Notes under the pieces: model-generated
Databases searched by the model: none
What the model was told of the DNA's origin: nothing
What the model saw: only the letters and a program-made list of their open reading frames with translations
Translations under genes and position numbers: made by a program
Shown here: positions 41,984 through 51,368 of the stretch, piece after piece
How the letters are laid out: each line of letters begins with the position of its first letter
Position numbering within the stretch: the first letter of the stretch is position 1
DNA from: an uncultured Bacteroidales bacterium
GTDB lineage: Bacteria; Bacteroidota; Bacteroidia; Bacteroidales; UBA932
DNA: 64,000 bases
Reading direction: 5' to 3'
Assembly (NCBI GenBank): GCA_934717185.1
Contig: CAKUYQ010000001.1
Location: 137,694 to 201,693 of the forward strand

Positions 41984-43177
41984 ATGAATAAACCATTTGT
42001 TATTGCACCCACATATCTATTGCAGTCTTGTGCTGTTGGGCAAATAGAGAGACATTTTTTTCAATCAATTATAACAAAAGGAATGAGTCCAGTAATAGTG
42101 TCAGCTCAATATGATATTGATCCGAATTCGTTTAATCATCCAGTTGTGGTGGCCAAGGAAAATAGTGTCTATCGAAAGCTTGATTTGTTCTGCCACAAGT
42201 TGAGATTGTGTGATATTTTGTACTCTCCTGATTTTCATTATTTTGCATTAAAAAATAAAATCCTTAAATATGGAGAAAGTTTGGCTAAGGATGGAAAAAT
42301 TGATTATATACATACCATTAACAATCCTGTATCATCTCATATTATTGGGGCAGAACTAAAGAAGAAAACTGGCTTGCCTCTTGTTGTTCAATTTTATGAT
42401 CCATGGCATAATAATCCATTTCGTAAGTATAAATTTTCTTATTTCGATAAGAGAGACCAAAGGATGGAGCGTGAGGTTGCAGAAGTCGCCGATTTAATGA
42501 TTTTCCCTAATGTTGAGTTGCTAGATTCGTGGGCAAAATACGAAGAACACTTGAAACATAAAATGTGCGTCATCCCTTTCTGCACAGAGATTCCAAAAAT
42601 GAATTCATTCGTTCACAAAGATGGAAAACTTATCATCTCTCATATTGGTACATTGAGCAGAGAAAGAAATTCTATGCACTTCTTAAAAGCCTTGGCTTCG
42701 CTTAATGACAAGTATCCTAAAATCGCTAGTCAAATCAAGGTTAATTTTGTAGGTACAATTCCTAAAGAGGATATAGACCTTATCAATTTAAGAGGTATCC
42801 GACACATTGTCAATCTTGTGGGAAGAGTTAGTGAGCAGGAATGCTTTAAATATTACGAAGAGTCCGATATATTCCTTATCGTTGATATTGATTGTGAACC
42901 TAATCTATTTTACCCATCTAAACTTTTGAAATACTTCTGCTATAAAAAGCCGATTATGGGTCTCACTAAGAGAGATAGTGTGGTATATCATGAACTGTCA
43001 AAGACTGGGAACTATCCTTTCTTGTACGAGGATGAACAATCTTTGGTAAAATTCTTGTTGAAGGCTGTAACAGCGTATGACTCAATTAATAAAAATGACA
43101 AGACCTATGGAGACCGTTTCTCAATAGAATCGGTCTGTAACAAATATATCAAGTGTATAAAAGAAGTTTTGAAATGA
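41984..43177 (+). CDS. Glycosyltransferase, GT-B fold
   Basis: 397 aa. It shows LIISHIGTLSRERNSMHFLKA, INLVGRVSEQECFKYYEESD and LFYPSKLLKYFCYKKPIMG. The donor-binding Glu motif is replaced by a Pro-Ser-Lys-Leu variant seen in some Bacteroides capsule glycosyltransferases. There is no membrane helix. The next gene overlaps its stop (ATGA), so the two are translationally coupled. Confidence 0.75.
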   Translation: MNKPFVIAPTYLLQSCAVGQIERHFFQSIITKGMSPVIVSAQYDIDPNSFNHPVVVAKENSVYRKLDLFCHKLRLCDILYSPDFHYFALKNKILKYGESLAKDGKIDYIHTINNPVSSHIIGAELKKKTGLPLVVQFYDPWHNNPFRKYKFSYFDKRDQRMEREVAEVADLMIFPNVELLDSWAKYEEHLKHKMCVIPFCTEIPKMNSFVHKDGKLIISHIGTLSRERNSMHFLKALASLNDKYPKIASQIKVNFVGTIPKEDIDLINLRGIRHIVNLVGRVSEQECFKYYEESDIFLIVDIDCEPNLFYPSKLLKYFCYKKPIMGLTKRDSVVYHELSKTGNYPFLYEDEQSLVKFLLKAVTAYDSINKNDKTYGDRFSIESVCNKYIKCIKEVLK

Positions 43178-44109
43178 ACAAAGATATAACCATTGTAACA
43201 GGTTTTTTTAAGGTAAACAGAGGTTCTTGGCGTGGTTTTGAACGTACAGATGAGCAATATTTTGAGCACTTCATGGTTTGGGCAAAATTAAAAAACAAGA
43301 TTATTGTGTATGTTGAAACGGAAGAGATGAGAAAACGAATAATGGAGTTTCGCCATACGTTGGGACTATACGAACAAACTGTCGTAAACATAGTACCAGA
43401 TTGTGTGACACTTGTCCCTGATCTATTTCAAAGCATAAAAAAAGCCAATGATAACCCAATACAGCAGAAATTTCGTCTATTTCAATTGAATCCAGAAGTT
43501 TGGAATCCGACATATAATTATATTATGCTTTTGAAAGCATGGTGTGTATGTGATGCTATAGAACGTGGACAGGCCGATAATATGATTGCTTGGATTGATT
43601 TTGGGTATAATCATGGAGGTAATCCAATTGATAAGAATTCAGATTTCAACTTCAAGTGGAAATATGATTTTCCCGAGAAAATTAATCTGTTTACGATTCA
43701 AGAGCTTGATAATCGTCCGATATTTGAGATTGTACTGAGCATGGATACATACATAATGGGAGGCTTCATAGTTGGCCCAGCTTATTTATGGTCTAATTTC
43801 TGGCAGTTGCTTAAGGCATGTATGATGGCACTCAATGAATGTGGCTTGGCTGATGATGATCAGAATATTTTTCTGATGGCTTATCGCAAGAATCCCGAAT
43901 TATTCCATCTTAATAAATCATTTTGGTCTATCCAATTAAAACAATTTGGAGGTGAACACTTGAATTGGGCTTCAGAGTATATAGAGTATAGAAATAGCTT
44001 AAAAAAAAATAATTTCATAAATTGGATAAGAAGAATAAAACACAAGGTGCACTGTATGAAATATGCGTGTAGAATTTATAAACACATGGCAAACGTTGAA
44101 ATTCACTAA
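43174..44109 (+). CDS. HtrL/YibB (WlaTC) family protein
   Basis: 311 aa, starting at the ATG overlapping the previous stop; seven further upstream codons are open. The N-terminus DITIVTGFFKVNRGSWRGFER and the IAWIDFGYNHGG segment are typical of the HtrL/WlaTC family. Members lie in LPS or capsule loci, but their biochemical role is uncertain; a glycosyltransferase-like function is usually assumed. The stop overlaps the next start by 1 bp. Confidence 0.78.
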   Translation: MNKDITIVTGFFKVNRGSWRGFERTDEQYFEHFMVWAKLKNKIIVYVETEEMRKRIMEFRHTLGLYEQTVVNIVPDCVTLVPDLFQSIKKANDNPIQQKFRLFQLNPEVWNPTYNYIMLLKAWCVCDAIERGQADNMIAWIDFGYNHGGNPIDKNSDFNFKWKYDFPEKINLFTIQELDNRPIFEIVLSMDTYIMGGFIVGPAYLWSNFWQLLKACMMALNECGLADDDQNIFLMAYRKNPELFHLNKSFWSIQLKQFGGEHLNWASEYIEYRNSLKKNNFINWIRRIKHKVHCMKYACRIYKHMANVEIH

Positions 44110-45284
44110 TGGCTAAGTTACTTATTTCATGTGATGACTATATTTTTTGTCACGAAGGTAAATACTATTTTAAGAATCAGGAGTGGCATGATTTCTATCA
44201 GCGATATCTTCGTGTATTTGAGTATTTAAAGATATGCAATCGCGTAATTGATGAGCCCAATCTGAAAAAGAATAGAGTGTTAGTAGATGAATCTCGTATT
44301 GATATTCATCCTCTGCCTATCTTCCATGGACCAATACAATATGCCAAGGTATATTTAGCAGCGGGACGCGCTATGAAAGCAGCTGTAGATGGATGTGATG
44401 CAGCTGTATTACGTTTACCTTCTACGGTGGCTCAACGACTCAGTAAACAAGTGATAAAAGCTGGAATTCCATTTGCTACAGAGATTGTATTTGATGCTAA
44501 AGATGGTGCGGATACCTCCAAAAATTTAATTGAGAGGATTCTGTGGAGAATTATTAACCATCAGATGCGTGCTATCTGTGCAAGGGCGGACGGTGTATCT
44601 TGCGTAACGGCAAAGTATCTACAACAGCACTATTACTCGGTGAAACCTAATCATTTTGTAGCCAATTATTCCACACTTGCTCTTGACAAAGATTTTTTCT
44701 CCGCTCCAAGACACTATCCTAATAAATCAGTATTGAGCATCGCTCATGTAGATCTTCAGATAGGCCTTCACAGTCGCAAGGGTACGGATATCGTCATTCG
44801 TGCACTAGAAAAATTAAAGAAAAGAGGTATTATTGTGAATGTAAACTTTGCTGGTGATGATTGGAATAATAGTACTGAGAAAATTCTGTCCTATGCCAAA
44901 GATCATGGAGTTGAAGGACAAGTTGCCTGTCTTGGATTTCTAAGCCGACAGCAATTGGATGAGTTCTTGAATAACTCAGACTTATTCGTTCTTCCCACAA
45001 AAGCAGAGGGCTTACCTCGCGTTATCATTGAGGCAATAGCCAAGGGTTTACCTACAGTCACTACTCCGGTATCTGGTAATCCAGAATTGATACCTGCACA
45101 ATATCTTGTAGGATTCAATGACGTAAATACTCTTGCTGAACGTATTGAAGAGTTAGTAACTAATAAGGAAGCATATGAGAAAGCCAGTAAGGAGAATTAT
45201 GAGCATAGCTTGCAGTATGAAGCGACTATCCTTCAAACAAGACGTGATATGTTCTATAAAACATTGAAGAACAGATGTAGATGA
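44109..45284 (+). CDS. Glycosyltransferase family 4
   Basis: 391 aa, GT-B. C-terminal motifs: KGTDIVIRALEKLKKRG, VNFAGDDW, VACLGFLSRQQLDEFL, LFVLPTKAEGLPRVIIEAIAKG and PTVTTPVSGNPELI. The EX7E motif is intact (EGLPRVIIE). It starts at the ATG sharing one base with the preceding stop. Retaining transferase of the capsule repeat unit; donor sugar unknown. Confidence 0.88.
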   Translation: MAKLLISCDDYIFCHEGKYYFKNQEWHDFYQRYLRVFEYLKICNRVIDEPNLKKNRVLVDESRIDIHPLPIFHGPIQYAKVYLAAGRAMKAAVDGCDAAVLRLPSTVAQRLSKQVIKAGIPFATEIVFDAKDGADTSKNLIERILWRIINHQMRAICARADGVSCVTAKYLQQHYYSVKPNHFVANYSTLALDKDFFSAPRHYPNKSVLSIAHVDLQIGLHSRKGTDIVIRALEKLKKRGIIVNVNFAGDDWNNSTEKILSYAKDHGVEGQVACLGFLSRQQLDEFLNNSDLFVLPTKAEGLPRVIIEAIAKGLPTVTTPVSGNPELIPAQYLVGFNDVNTLAERIEELVTNKEAYEKASKENYEHSLQYEATILQTRRDMFYKTLKNRCR

Positions 45285-45340
45285 TTTTATATGATATAGT
45301 TTCTGTTTGAAACATAGATATCCACGAATCTATTTTGACA

Positions 45341-45979
45341 ATGAATCTATTATTAGACCGTAGAATAGCAAAAGTTAATATGTATGTTCATTTCTTTAAG
45401 AGGGTGTTTGATCTGATTATTGCTATATGTGCTCTTCCATTTGTTCTGATAGCTATTTGTATTATGGGGCCTTTCATCTGGTTTGAGGATAAGGGACCAA
45501 TATTTTATAAAGCTAAACGTATTGCAAAGGATGGAAAGTCGTTCTCAATGCTGAAGTTCCGTTCAATGAAGGTTAATGCTCCTGATATAAGATTGGCAGA
45601 TGGAAGTACCTATAACGGTGATGATGATCCACGTGTTACAAAGATTGGAAAATTTATGCGTAGTACCAGTGTAGACGAGATTCCTCAGTTCCTAAATGTA
45701 CTTATCGGTGATATGAGCCTTATTGGACCTCGCCCGGATCCATTAGATTGGTTGAATGTTTACAAAGGACATGATAAAGCTATTCTTACTGTAAAGCCTG
45801 GAATTACCGGTTACAATCAAGCCTATTTTAGAAATAGTGTAGACGGAATGGAAAAACTGAAGAATGACGTGTACTATGCAGATAATATTTCATTTCAACT
45901 TGATATGAAGATTATTCTTAAAACAGTTAAGACTGTTCTGTTCCGCGAAAATGTTAATATTTCCTGTGATAGAAAATAA
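45341..45979 (+). CDS. Initiating sugar-phosphate transferase (polyprenyl-phosphate, PglC/WcaJ catalytic core)
   Basis: 212 aa. A single N-terminal reentrant membrane helix (RVFDLIIAICALPFVLIAIC) leads into the catalytic region with FYKAKRIAKDGKSFSMLKFRSM, the DPRVTKIGKFMRSTSVDEIPQ part, and GDMSLIGPRPD. This is the small PglC-like form without the five-helix N-domain. It transfers the first sugar-1-phosphate to undecaprenyl phosphate. TTG at 45335 is an alternative start. Confidence 0.9.
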   Translation: MNLLLDRRIAKVNMYVHFFKRVFDLIIAICALPFVLIAICIMGPFIWFEDKGPIFYKAKRIAKDGKSFSMLKFRSMKVNAPDIRLADGSTYNGDDDPRVTKIGKFMRSTSVDEIPQFLNVLIGDMSLIGPRPDPLDWLNVYKGHDKAILTVKPGITGYNQAYFRNSVDGMEKLKNDVYYADNISFQLDMKIILKTVKTVLFRENVNISCDRK

Positions 45980-47055
45980 TGAGGGAATTTGGTAGCGAAC
46001 ACCCTGCAATTGTACTCCCTGATGGCTATTTTGATACTTTTGGGGAATACAGACGTGAGGTGTTGTTTTTAAGAAGTGGCCGTGAGGCTCTTTTATTGGC
46101 AGCATTGACCTGTAAGGATTTGTCTGCAGGTATAGATACCGCTACGATTCTATTTCCTGCTTATTGTTGTTGGTCGATGAGTGCTCCATTTGAAAAAGCG
46201 GGATGGAGGGTTGTGTATTATCGCTTGAATGAGGATTTAACTGTAGATACAGATTTTTTGATTCAGTTGTTGGAGCAGAATAAACCGCAAGCGGTGCTGA
46301 CTATGAATTTTTTTGGCAGTGCTCCTACAGATAAGGCAGTTGAAATCGTTAAAAGCTATAATGATAAAGTGGTAGTTATAGAGGATTTCAGTCATTGTAC
46401 CTTTTCTCTCAAGTATATACATAATCCAAAGGTTGACATCTATATCTCAAGCATACGAAAATCGATTGGCGTATGTGATGGCTCGGTCATTCTGAGCCAT
46501 ATTCCGTTGAAGAAGGAACTTATACAGAGGGAGGTAAAGGACTTTGCAGAAATACGTTATGCTGCACAAGTGGAGAAAGGACGCTACAGGTGGAACAACA
46601 ACCAAATGAAAAAACGAGAGTTTCTCAATGGTATTCGAGAGGGTGAGGAAATCATCAACAGATTTGACGCAGTAAGACCTATATCTGAGCGTGCAAAGCA
46701 GATGCTCCGGTTGGTGAATGGGCAAGAGATAGCTTATGCTCGGAGAGAGAATATGCGTCATCTAATGCAATTGCTTTATGGTAAAGTACGTATGGTTCCA
46801 AAACTTGAACGTTGTCTGAAAAACGCTCCCTTTTCACTTCCTATTCTTGTGGAGAACAGAGACGAGGTACAGGGATTATTGGCTAAGGATGGTGTATATG
46901 CACCTGTGCTGTGGCCAATAAGTGAAGAGGCGAAAAAGGTCTGTGTTATATCTAAAATGATGGGAGAGGAGATGCTCTCTATTCCTATTGACCAGCGGTA
47001 CGATTGGGATGATATGGAGCTGATTGCAGAAAGAATTTTGAAAGTGTTGAGTTAG
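45979..47055 (+). CDS. DegT/DnrJ/EryC1-like PLP-fold protein
   Basis: 358 aa. It begins at the ATG overlapping the sugar-transferase stop by one base. Fold features: LFLRSGREALLLAAL, ILFPAYCCWSMSAPFEKAG, VVVIEDFSHCTFSLKY, and a Lys in ISSIRKSIGVCDGSVI that aligns with the PLP Schiff-base lysine. It is more divergent than the aminotransferase at 49605. It may be a true sugar aminotransferase or a related enzyme acting with the ATP-grasp gene next door. Confidence 0.72.
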   Translation: MREFGSEHPAIVLPDGYFDTFGEYRREVLFLRSGREALLLAALTCKDLSAGIDTATILFPAYCCWSMSAPFEKAGWRVVYYRLNEDLTVDTDFLIQLLEQNKPQAVLTMNFFGSAPTDKAVEIVKSYNDKVVVIEDFSHCTFSLKYIHNPKVDIYISSIRKSIGVCDGSVILSHIPLKKELIQREVKDFAEIRYAAQVEKGRYRWNNNQMKKREFLNGIREGEEIINRFDAVRPISERAKQMLRLVNGQEIAYARRENMRHLMQLLYGKVRMVPKLERCLKNAPFSLPILVENRDEVQGLLAKDGVYAPVLWPISEEAKKVCVISKMMGEEMLSIPIDQRYDWDDMELIAERILKVLS

Positions 47056-47058
47056 TAT

Positions 47059-48252
47059 ATGAAGAAACTGTTAGTTATAGCTGCCGGGATACTTCAGGCG
47101 TCGGTAATTAAGCGTGCCCGTGAGATGGGGTATTATGTATTGGCTGCTGATGGCGATTCTAATGCACCTGGGTTAAAGTATGCGGATAAAGCCATTGTCA
47201 TTAATATCACTTCTGAAGAGGAGATGTTAAAAGTGGCACGAGAGGAACGGATTGATGGCGTGATTCATCCCTGTTCTGAGGTGAGCATGAATGTGATGGG
47301 CAGAATTAATGATGAATTAGGACTGTCTGGTATAACTTATGAACAGGCTACTTGTGCTACAAATAAACACTTGATGCGAGAGGCTTTTGAAAAAGGAAAT
47401 GCACCTTCACCAAAGAGTATCCTTACAAAGAATATGGAGGATGCTTGGGCGCAGTTCATGGCGTTTGATGGGGATGGGATCCTCAAACCTTCGCGCAACT
47501 CAGGTTCTCGCGGCATTGCTAAAGTAGAGAAAGGAAAGGAGAGTAAAGATAGTTTCGTGAAGAAGTATGAGGTAGCTTTGAATGAGAGTAGAGATAAATC
47601 TGTTCTGATTGAGCAGTTTATAGAAGGTCCCGAATTCTCAATAGAGATTATTGTTTGGAATAGGAAAATAAATGTGCTTGCTGTTACAGACAAAAAGACA
47701 ACAGGAGCTCCTCATTTTGTGGAGTTAGGACATAACCAGCCATCATGTTATTCCACAACCGATGTTGAAACACTAAAAAAAGCAGCTATTGCGGGTGTGA
47801 AGGCTTTGGGCGTTAACAATTGTGCATGCCATGCAGAAGCCAAATTGATGAATGGAAAGGCTTACTTAATGGAGATTGGAGCCCGCCTTGGTGGAGACTT
47901 TATATCCACAGAACTGACACATTTGAGTACTGGTATTAATATGGTTGCAGCAGCCATCAACTGTGCTCTTGGCATAGAACCGTGTTTACAGCCAACAGAA
48001 GAGAAACATAGCGTATGTATTCGTTATTTCTGCCCCAAAGCAGGGCAGTTAATTAGCATATCTAATACAGCTATATTAAAAGACCCTCGCGTATATAATT
48101 GGGAGATTTATCATAAAGAGGGTGATGTGATTCCTGAAGTGACCAGCAGTCTTTGCCGTTCAGGACATGTGATTGTTATTGAAAAAACTCCTCAAAAGGC
48201 GATTGAATTGGCTGATAGACTGATTCGCGAAGTAAAAATGGTGACCGAATGA
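47059..48252 (+). CDS. ATP-grasp ligase of the capsule locus
   Basis: 397 aa. A Rossmann-like N-domain (KKLLVIAAGILQASVIKRA) precedes the ATP-grasp region: GILKPSRNSGSRGI, VLIEQFIEGPEFSIEI and the metal-binding LMEIGARLGGDFIS. ATP-grasp enzymes join a carboxylate to an amine through an acyl phosphate. Linked to the DegT-like gene (3-bp gap) and the next glycosyltransferase (4-bp overlap), it could attach an amino acid or carboxylate to an amino sugar (inference). Confidence 0.82.
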   Translation: MKKLLVIAAGILQASVIKRAREMGYYVLAADGDSNAPGLKYADKAIVINITSEEEMLKVAREERIDGVIHPCSEVSMNVMGRINDELGLSGITYEQATCATNKHLMREAFEKGNAPSPKSILTKNMEDAWAQFMAFDGDGILKPSRNSGSRGIAKVEKGKESKDSFVKKYEVALNESRDKSVLIEQFIEGPEFSIEIIVWNRKINVLAVTDKKTTGAPHFVELGHNQPSCYSTTDVETLKKAAIAGVKALGVNNCACHAEAKLMNGKAYLMEIGARLGGDFISTELTHLSTGINMVAAAINCALGIEPCLQPTEEKHSVCIRYFCPKAGQLISISNTAILKDPRVYNWEIYHKEGDVIPEVTSSLCRSGHVIVIEKTPQKAIELADRLIREVKMVTE

Positions 48253-49463
48253 AAGTAATAGTTCCTTTCTCATATTATTATCCTGAACAATGTGCCGGAA
48301 TTAGCATTATTGATGATGTTATGAGGGCGTGTGCAAAGGATGGTATTGAAACGTTGCTGCATGTCCCAACCCCTACTCGCAATGTTCCTAAAGATGCAAA
48401 TTGGGAAAAGAATGAGAAACAAGAGGGCGGATTGATACATATTCATCGTTTTGCCATGTACGGTGAGGGCAAGAACCCTGTATTGCGTGCTTTACGCTAT
48501 GTCTTTACCGAATTTGCATACCTTCATGCTATGCTTTGGAAGGATTATGATGTAATTTTTTTGGATAGTACACCACCTATTCAAGGATTGAAACTACTAA
48601 TCGTAAAATTGTTTAAAAAGAAGCCTGTGGTGCATAATGCACAGGATATTTTCCCAGATTCGTTAGTGGGTGCTGGACTTGCAAAGAGAGGTGGAGTGTT
48701 ATGGAAGATAGGTTGTTTGGTATCAAATATTACTTACAGGTATTCAGATAAGATTATTGTAATATCCGAGGATTTTAAACAAACATTGATTAGCAAGGGT
48801 GTGCCGGAGGAGAAGATTGTTGTCATTTACAATTGGGTGGATGAGAATGCTGTGGTGCCGGTTGCCAAGGCGGATAATCCTTTGTATGAGGAGTTTGGCA
48901 TCAGCCGCAACAAATTCCACGTGGTATATGCGGGAAACCTTGGTAATGCTCAGAACATAGATGTTATTATTGATACTGCTGCAAGGTTGCGTAGCAGAGA
49001 GGATATTGAGTTTGTGATATTTGGCTCGGGCGGGAATGAGGCGGAGGTTAAGAACCGTATATCAAAGGAGGGTTTGCAAAATGTGAAGATGTTCCCTTTG
49101 CAGCCTGCAGACAGGGTCTCTTTTGTGTACAGCCTTGGAGATTTTTGTATTGTGAGTTGTAAGGCCGGCTTTGGCGGTAGTGCAATGCCAAGCAAGACAT
49201 GGAGCATTCTCTCTACCGGAAGGCCTGTATTGGCAAATTTTGATGAAGGTGAACTTAAGCAGTTATTAGAGGTGAATAATTGCGGTATTTTTACAAAGGC
49301 CGGAGATGCAGAGGGCATGGCCAACGCTATAATTGATGCTTGCGAGCATAAGGAGCGTTGTGATGAGATGGGGCGAAACGGCCGTGAGTTTGTGTTGAAA
49401 AATCTTACTAAAGAGGTTGGCACACAGAAATATGTAGATGTTATAAAGTCTGTTGTTAAATAG
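48249..49463 (+). CDS. WbuB-type glycosyltransferase (probable L-FucNAc transferase)
   Basis: 404 aa, GT4. N-domain: YYYPEQCAGISIIDDV, VVHNAQDIFPDSL; C-domain: VYAGNLGNAQNIDVII, FIFGSGGNEAEV variants, KMFPLQPADRVSFVYSLGD and GGSAMPSKTWSILSTGRPV. This set matches WbuB-like transferases, some of which add L-FucNAc. That fits the capE/capG genes upstream. The 4-bp overlap with the ATP-grasp gene indicates coupling. Confidence 0.82.
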   Translation: MKVIVPFSYYYPEQCAGISIIDDVMRACAKDGIETLLHVPTPTRNVPKDANWEKNEKQEGGLIHIHRFAMYGEGKNPVLRALRYVFTEFAYLHAMLWKDYDVIFLDSTPPIQGLKLLIVKLFKKKPVVHNAQDIFPDSLVGAGLAKRGGVLWKIGCLVSNITYRYSDKIIVISEDFKQTLISKGVPEEKIVVIYNWVDENAVVPVAKADNPLYEEFGISRNKFHVVYAGNLGNAQNIDVIIDTAARLRSREDIEFVIFGSGGNEAEVKNRISKEGLQNVKMFPLQPADRVSFVYSLGDFCIVSCKAGFGGSAMPSKTWSILSTGRPVLANFDEGELKQLLEVNNCGIFTKAGDAEGMANAIIDACEHKERCDEMGRNGREFVLKNLTKEVGTQKYVDVIKSVVK

Positions 49464-49511
49464 GGGAACTGTCTTTCCCTTATTTGCTTCCCGACAAATA
49501 TTCAAAAGTTT

Positions 49512-49578
49512 AATGGTATAAAATGCGGATGCCGGAACAGGTATCTGACGGCGTTTCTTGTGCCGAAAGTATACCATT
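49512..49578. other. Inverted repeat in the spacer before the last aminotransferase
   Basis: AATGGTATA (49512-49520) and TATACCATT (49570-49578) are exact complements. A TTTGCTTCCCGACAAAT stretch, the reverse of the TTTGTCGGGAAGCAAAT before queD, lies upstream at ~49483-49499. No T-run follows, so terminator function is doubtful. Confidence 0.35.
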
Positions 49579-49604
49579 TGTGTCAAAAATATTTTTCTTG
49601 ATTT

Positions 49605-50897
49605 ATGAAATTGCGTAATGTGCCATTCAGCCCGCCTGATATGAGCGAGGCTGAGGCTAAACTTGCTGCTGAGGCAATTATGAGCGGCTGGATTACTACC
49701 GGTCCGAGGACAAAGGAGTTTGAGCGTAAGATCTCTGCATACATTGGTACTCAAAAGACCGTGTGCCTTAATTCGGCTACTGCTGCTATGGAACTGGCGC
49801 TTAGACTCATAGGGGTTGGACCAAATGATGAGGTGATAGTGCCTGCTTATACTTATACTGCAAGTGCCAGTGTTACCCAACATGTTGGATGCAAATTAGT
49901 TATGGTTGACAGTCAGGTGGATAATGTGCAGATGGATTACGATAAGTTGGCCGATGCCATAACGGAGCGTACCAAGGTGATTGTTCAGGTTGATTTGGGC
50001 GGTGTTGTGTGTGATTATGACAGGATAAGAGATATTGTCGGGAAGAAAAGGGGGCTGTTTCATCCTAATAACGAGCTCCAGAAGAGGATGGGGAGGATTA
50101 TTATCTCCGGGGATTGTGCTCATGCTTTTGGTAGTATGTGGCATGGTAAGATGGCCGGCGCAATAGCTGATTTTTCGAGCTTTAGTTTTCATGCTGTGAA
50201 GAATCTAACAACGGCCGAGGGTGGTGCGCTAACTTGGAATCTTCCTTTTGGTGATGAGCCGGTTCCGGCTTTGCCTAAGGATGGTGCTTGGACTTTGAAC
50301 GGGTACAGGGATGTGCCTTACAAGGAGGGGGAGACTTGGAATGAGTTTCTGTACAGGCTGGCACAGCTTTTCTCTTTGCATGGTCAGAACAAGGATGCGT
50401 TGGCCAAGACCAAGCTTGGGGCGTGGGAGTATGATATTATTGAGCCTTGGTATAAGTGTAATATGACCGATATTATGGCTGCCATAGGGCTGGCTCAGTT
50501 TGAACGTTATACTGGTATGTTAGCTCGCCGACAAGAAATAGTAGCAAGGTATAATAAGGCTTTTGCGGGGCTTGGGGTTGCGGTTTTGGATCATAAGGGT
50601 GAGGATCATTGTTCTTCTCATCATCTGTATCTTGTTCGTCTGCTTGGGAGAAGCCGTGAGGAGGCTAATAGTGTGATTGAGCGGATGGCTGAGCGTGGTA
50701 TTGCTTGCAATGTGCATTATAAGCCTCTTCCTATGATGACTGCTTACAGGGCGCTTGGTTTTGATATTGCGGATTTTCCTAATGCTTATCGTTTGTTTGA
50801 GAATGAGGTTACTTTGCCGCTTAACACAAGAATGAGTGATGAGGATGTGGAGTATGTGATTGAGAATTTTGTGGAGATTGTTAGGGGGCTTGGGTAG
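49605..50897 (+). CDS. DegT/DnrJ/EryC1/StrS sugar aminotransferase
   Basis: 430 aa. Diagnostic motifs: SGWITTGPRTKEFE, NSATAAMELALRL, EVIVPAYTYTASASV, VQVDLGGVVCDYD, ISGDCAHAFGS, and the PLP lysine in FSFHAVKNLTTAEGG. The C-terminus has ERGIACNVHYKPLP. These enzymes aminate nucleotide-linked keto sugars at C4 or C3. It likely makes a diamino- or amino-deoxy sugar for the repeat unit or for the sugar put on by PglC-like transferase. Its last ~50 bp recur at two later sites as duplicated fragments. Confidence 0.92.
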   Translation: MKLRNVPFSPPDMSEAEAKLAAEAIMSGWITTGPRTKEFERKISAYIGTQKTVCLNSATAAMELALRLIGVGPNDEVIVPAYTYTASASVTQHVGCKLVMVDSQVDNVQMDYDKLADAITERTKVIVQVDLGGVVCDYDRIRDIVGKKRGLFHPNNELQKRMGRIIISGDCAHAFGSMWHGKMAGAIADFSSFSFHAVKNLTTAEGGALTWNLPFGDEPVPALPKDGAWTLNGYRDVPYKEGETWNEFLYRLAQLFSLHGQNKDALAKTKLGAWEYDIIEPWYKCNMTDIMAAIGLAQFERYTGMLARRQEIVARYNKAFAGLGVAVLDHKGEDHCSSHHLYLVRLLGRSREEANSVIERMAERGIACNVHYKPLPMMTAYRALGFDIADFPNAYRLFENEVTLPLNTRMSDEDVEYVIENFVEIVRGLG

Positions 50898-51020
50898 GGT
50901 AGGTTTTGTGGGGAAGAAAAAGGTTAGGTTAAGTCTGAAGGACTCGGGGTGGCGGAATGGCTACTCCGGGTTCTTTGTTTGTTGTTTTGCTATTTCGTAG
51001 TCTTCGTTTGTGAAGGTGTA
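50844..51020. repeat. Repeat module A, parent copy
   Basis: Covers the aminotransferase 3' end (GATGTGGAGTATGTGATTGA…), the GGGTAGGTTTTGTGGGGAAG / AGGTTAAGTCTGAAG / GGAATGGCTACT linker, and the 3' end of the following lipoprotein gene. Copies at 53846 (B) and 61509 (C). Confidence 0.85.
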
Positions 51021-51368
51021 TGTAAAGGTGACAAGCCACTTTCCTTTTTTAATAGTATTGTAGTTTTTTATGTCCAAAGGGTTTCTGTGTTTTGCGAATG
51101 AGTTTTGGTCAATTGTGTATTTCCCGTCAAATGTTATTCTGAAAGTGGCGGGGATGGCTAAATCCATATAATTTCCTTCCCATAAGAATGAGTCTCCAGG
51201 GTTTAACGTTAATAGTTCGGGGAATAATGGCTCGAAAGATGTTGTTTCAATCAATAAGGTATAATCACTTTCGTTGTTTATTATATACCTATATTCAGTT
51301 TCTCTGCATATAGTTCTCTGGCAACAACATAGAACTGCAACCAATAATATCATTAAAATCTTCTTCAT
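50961..51368 (-). CDS. Small lipoprotein, paralogue 1
   Basis: 135 aa. A lipoprotein signal peptide (MKKILMILLVAVLCCCQ) with Cys clustered at 14-16, then a likely beta-sandwich: YIINNESDYTLLIET, LLTLNPGDSFLWEG, and the C-terminal FTYTFTNEDYEIAKQQ. The family is unknown to me. The gene at 53937 is a close paralogue and a tail fragment remains at 61630. It is convergent with the capsule operon. Confidence 0.8.
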   Translation of the reverse strand: MKKILMILLVAVLCCCQRTICRETEYRYIINNESDYTLLIETTSFEPLFPELLTLNPGDSFLWEGNYMDLAIPATFRITFDGKYTIDQNSFAKHRNPLDIKNYNTIKKGKWLVTFTYTFTNEDYEIAKQQTKNPE

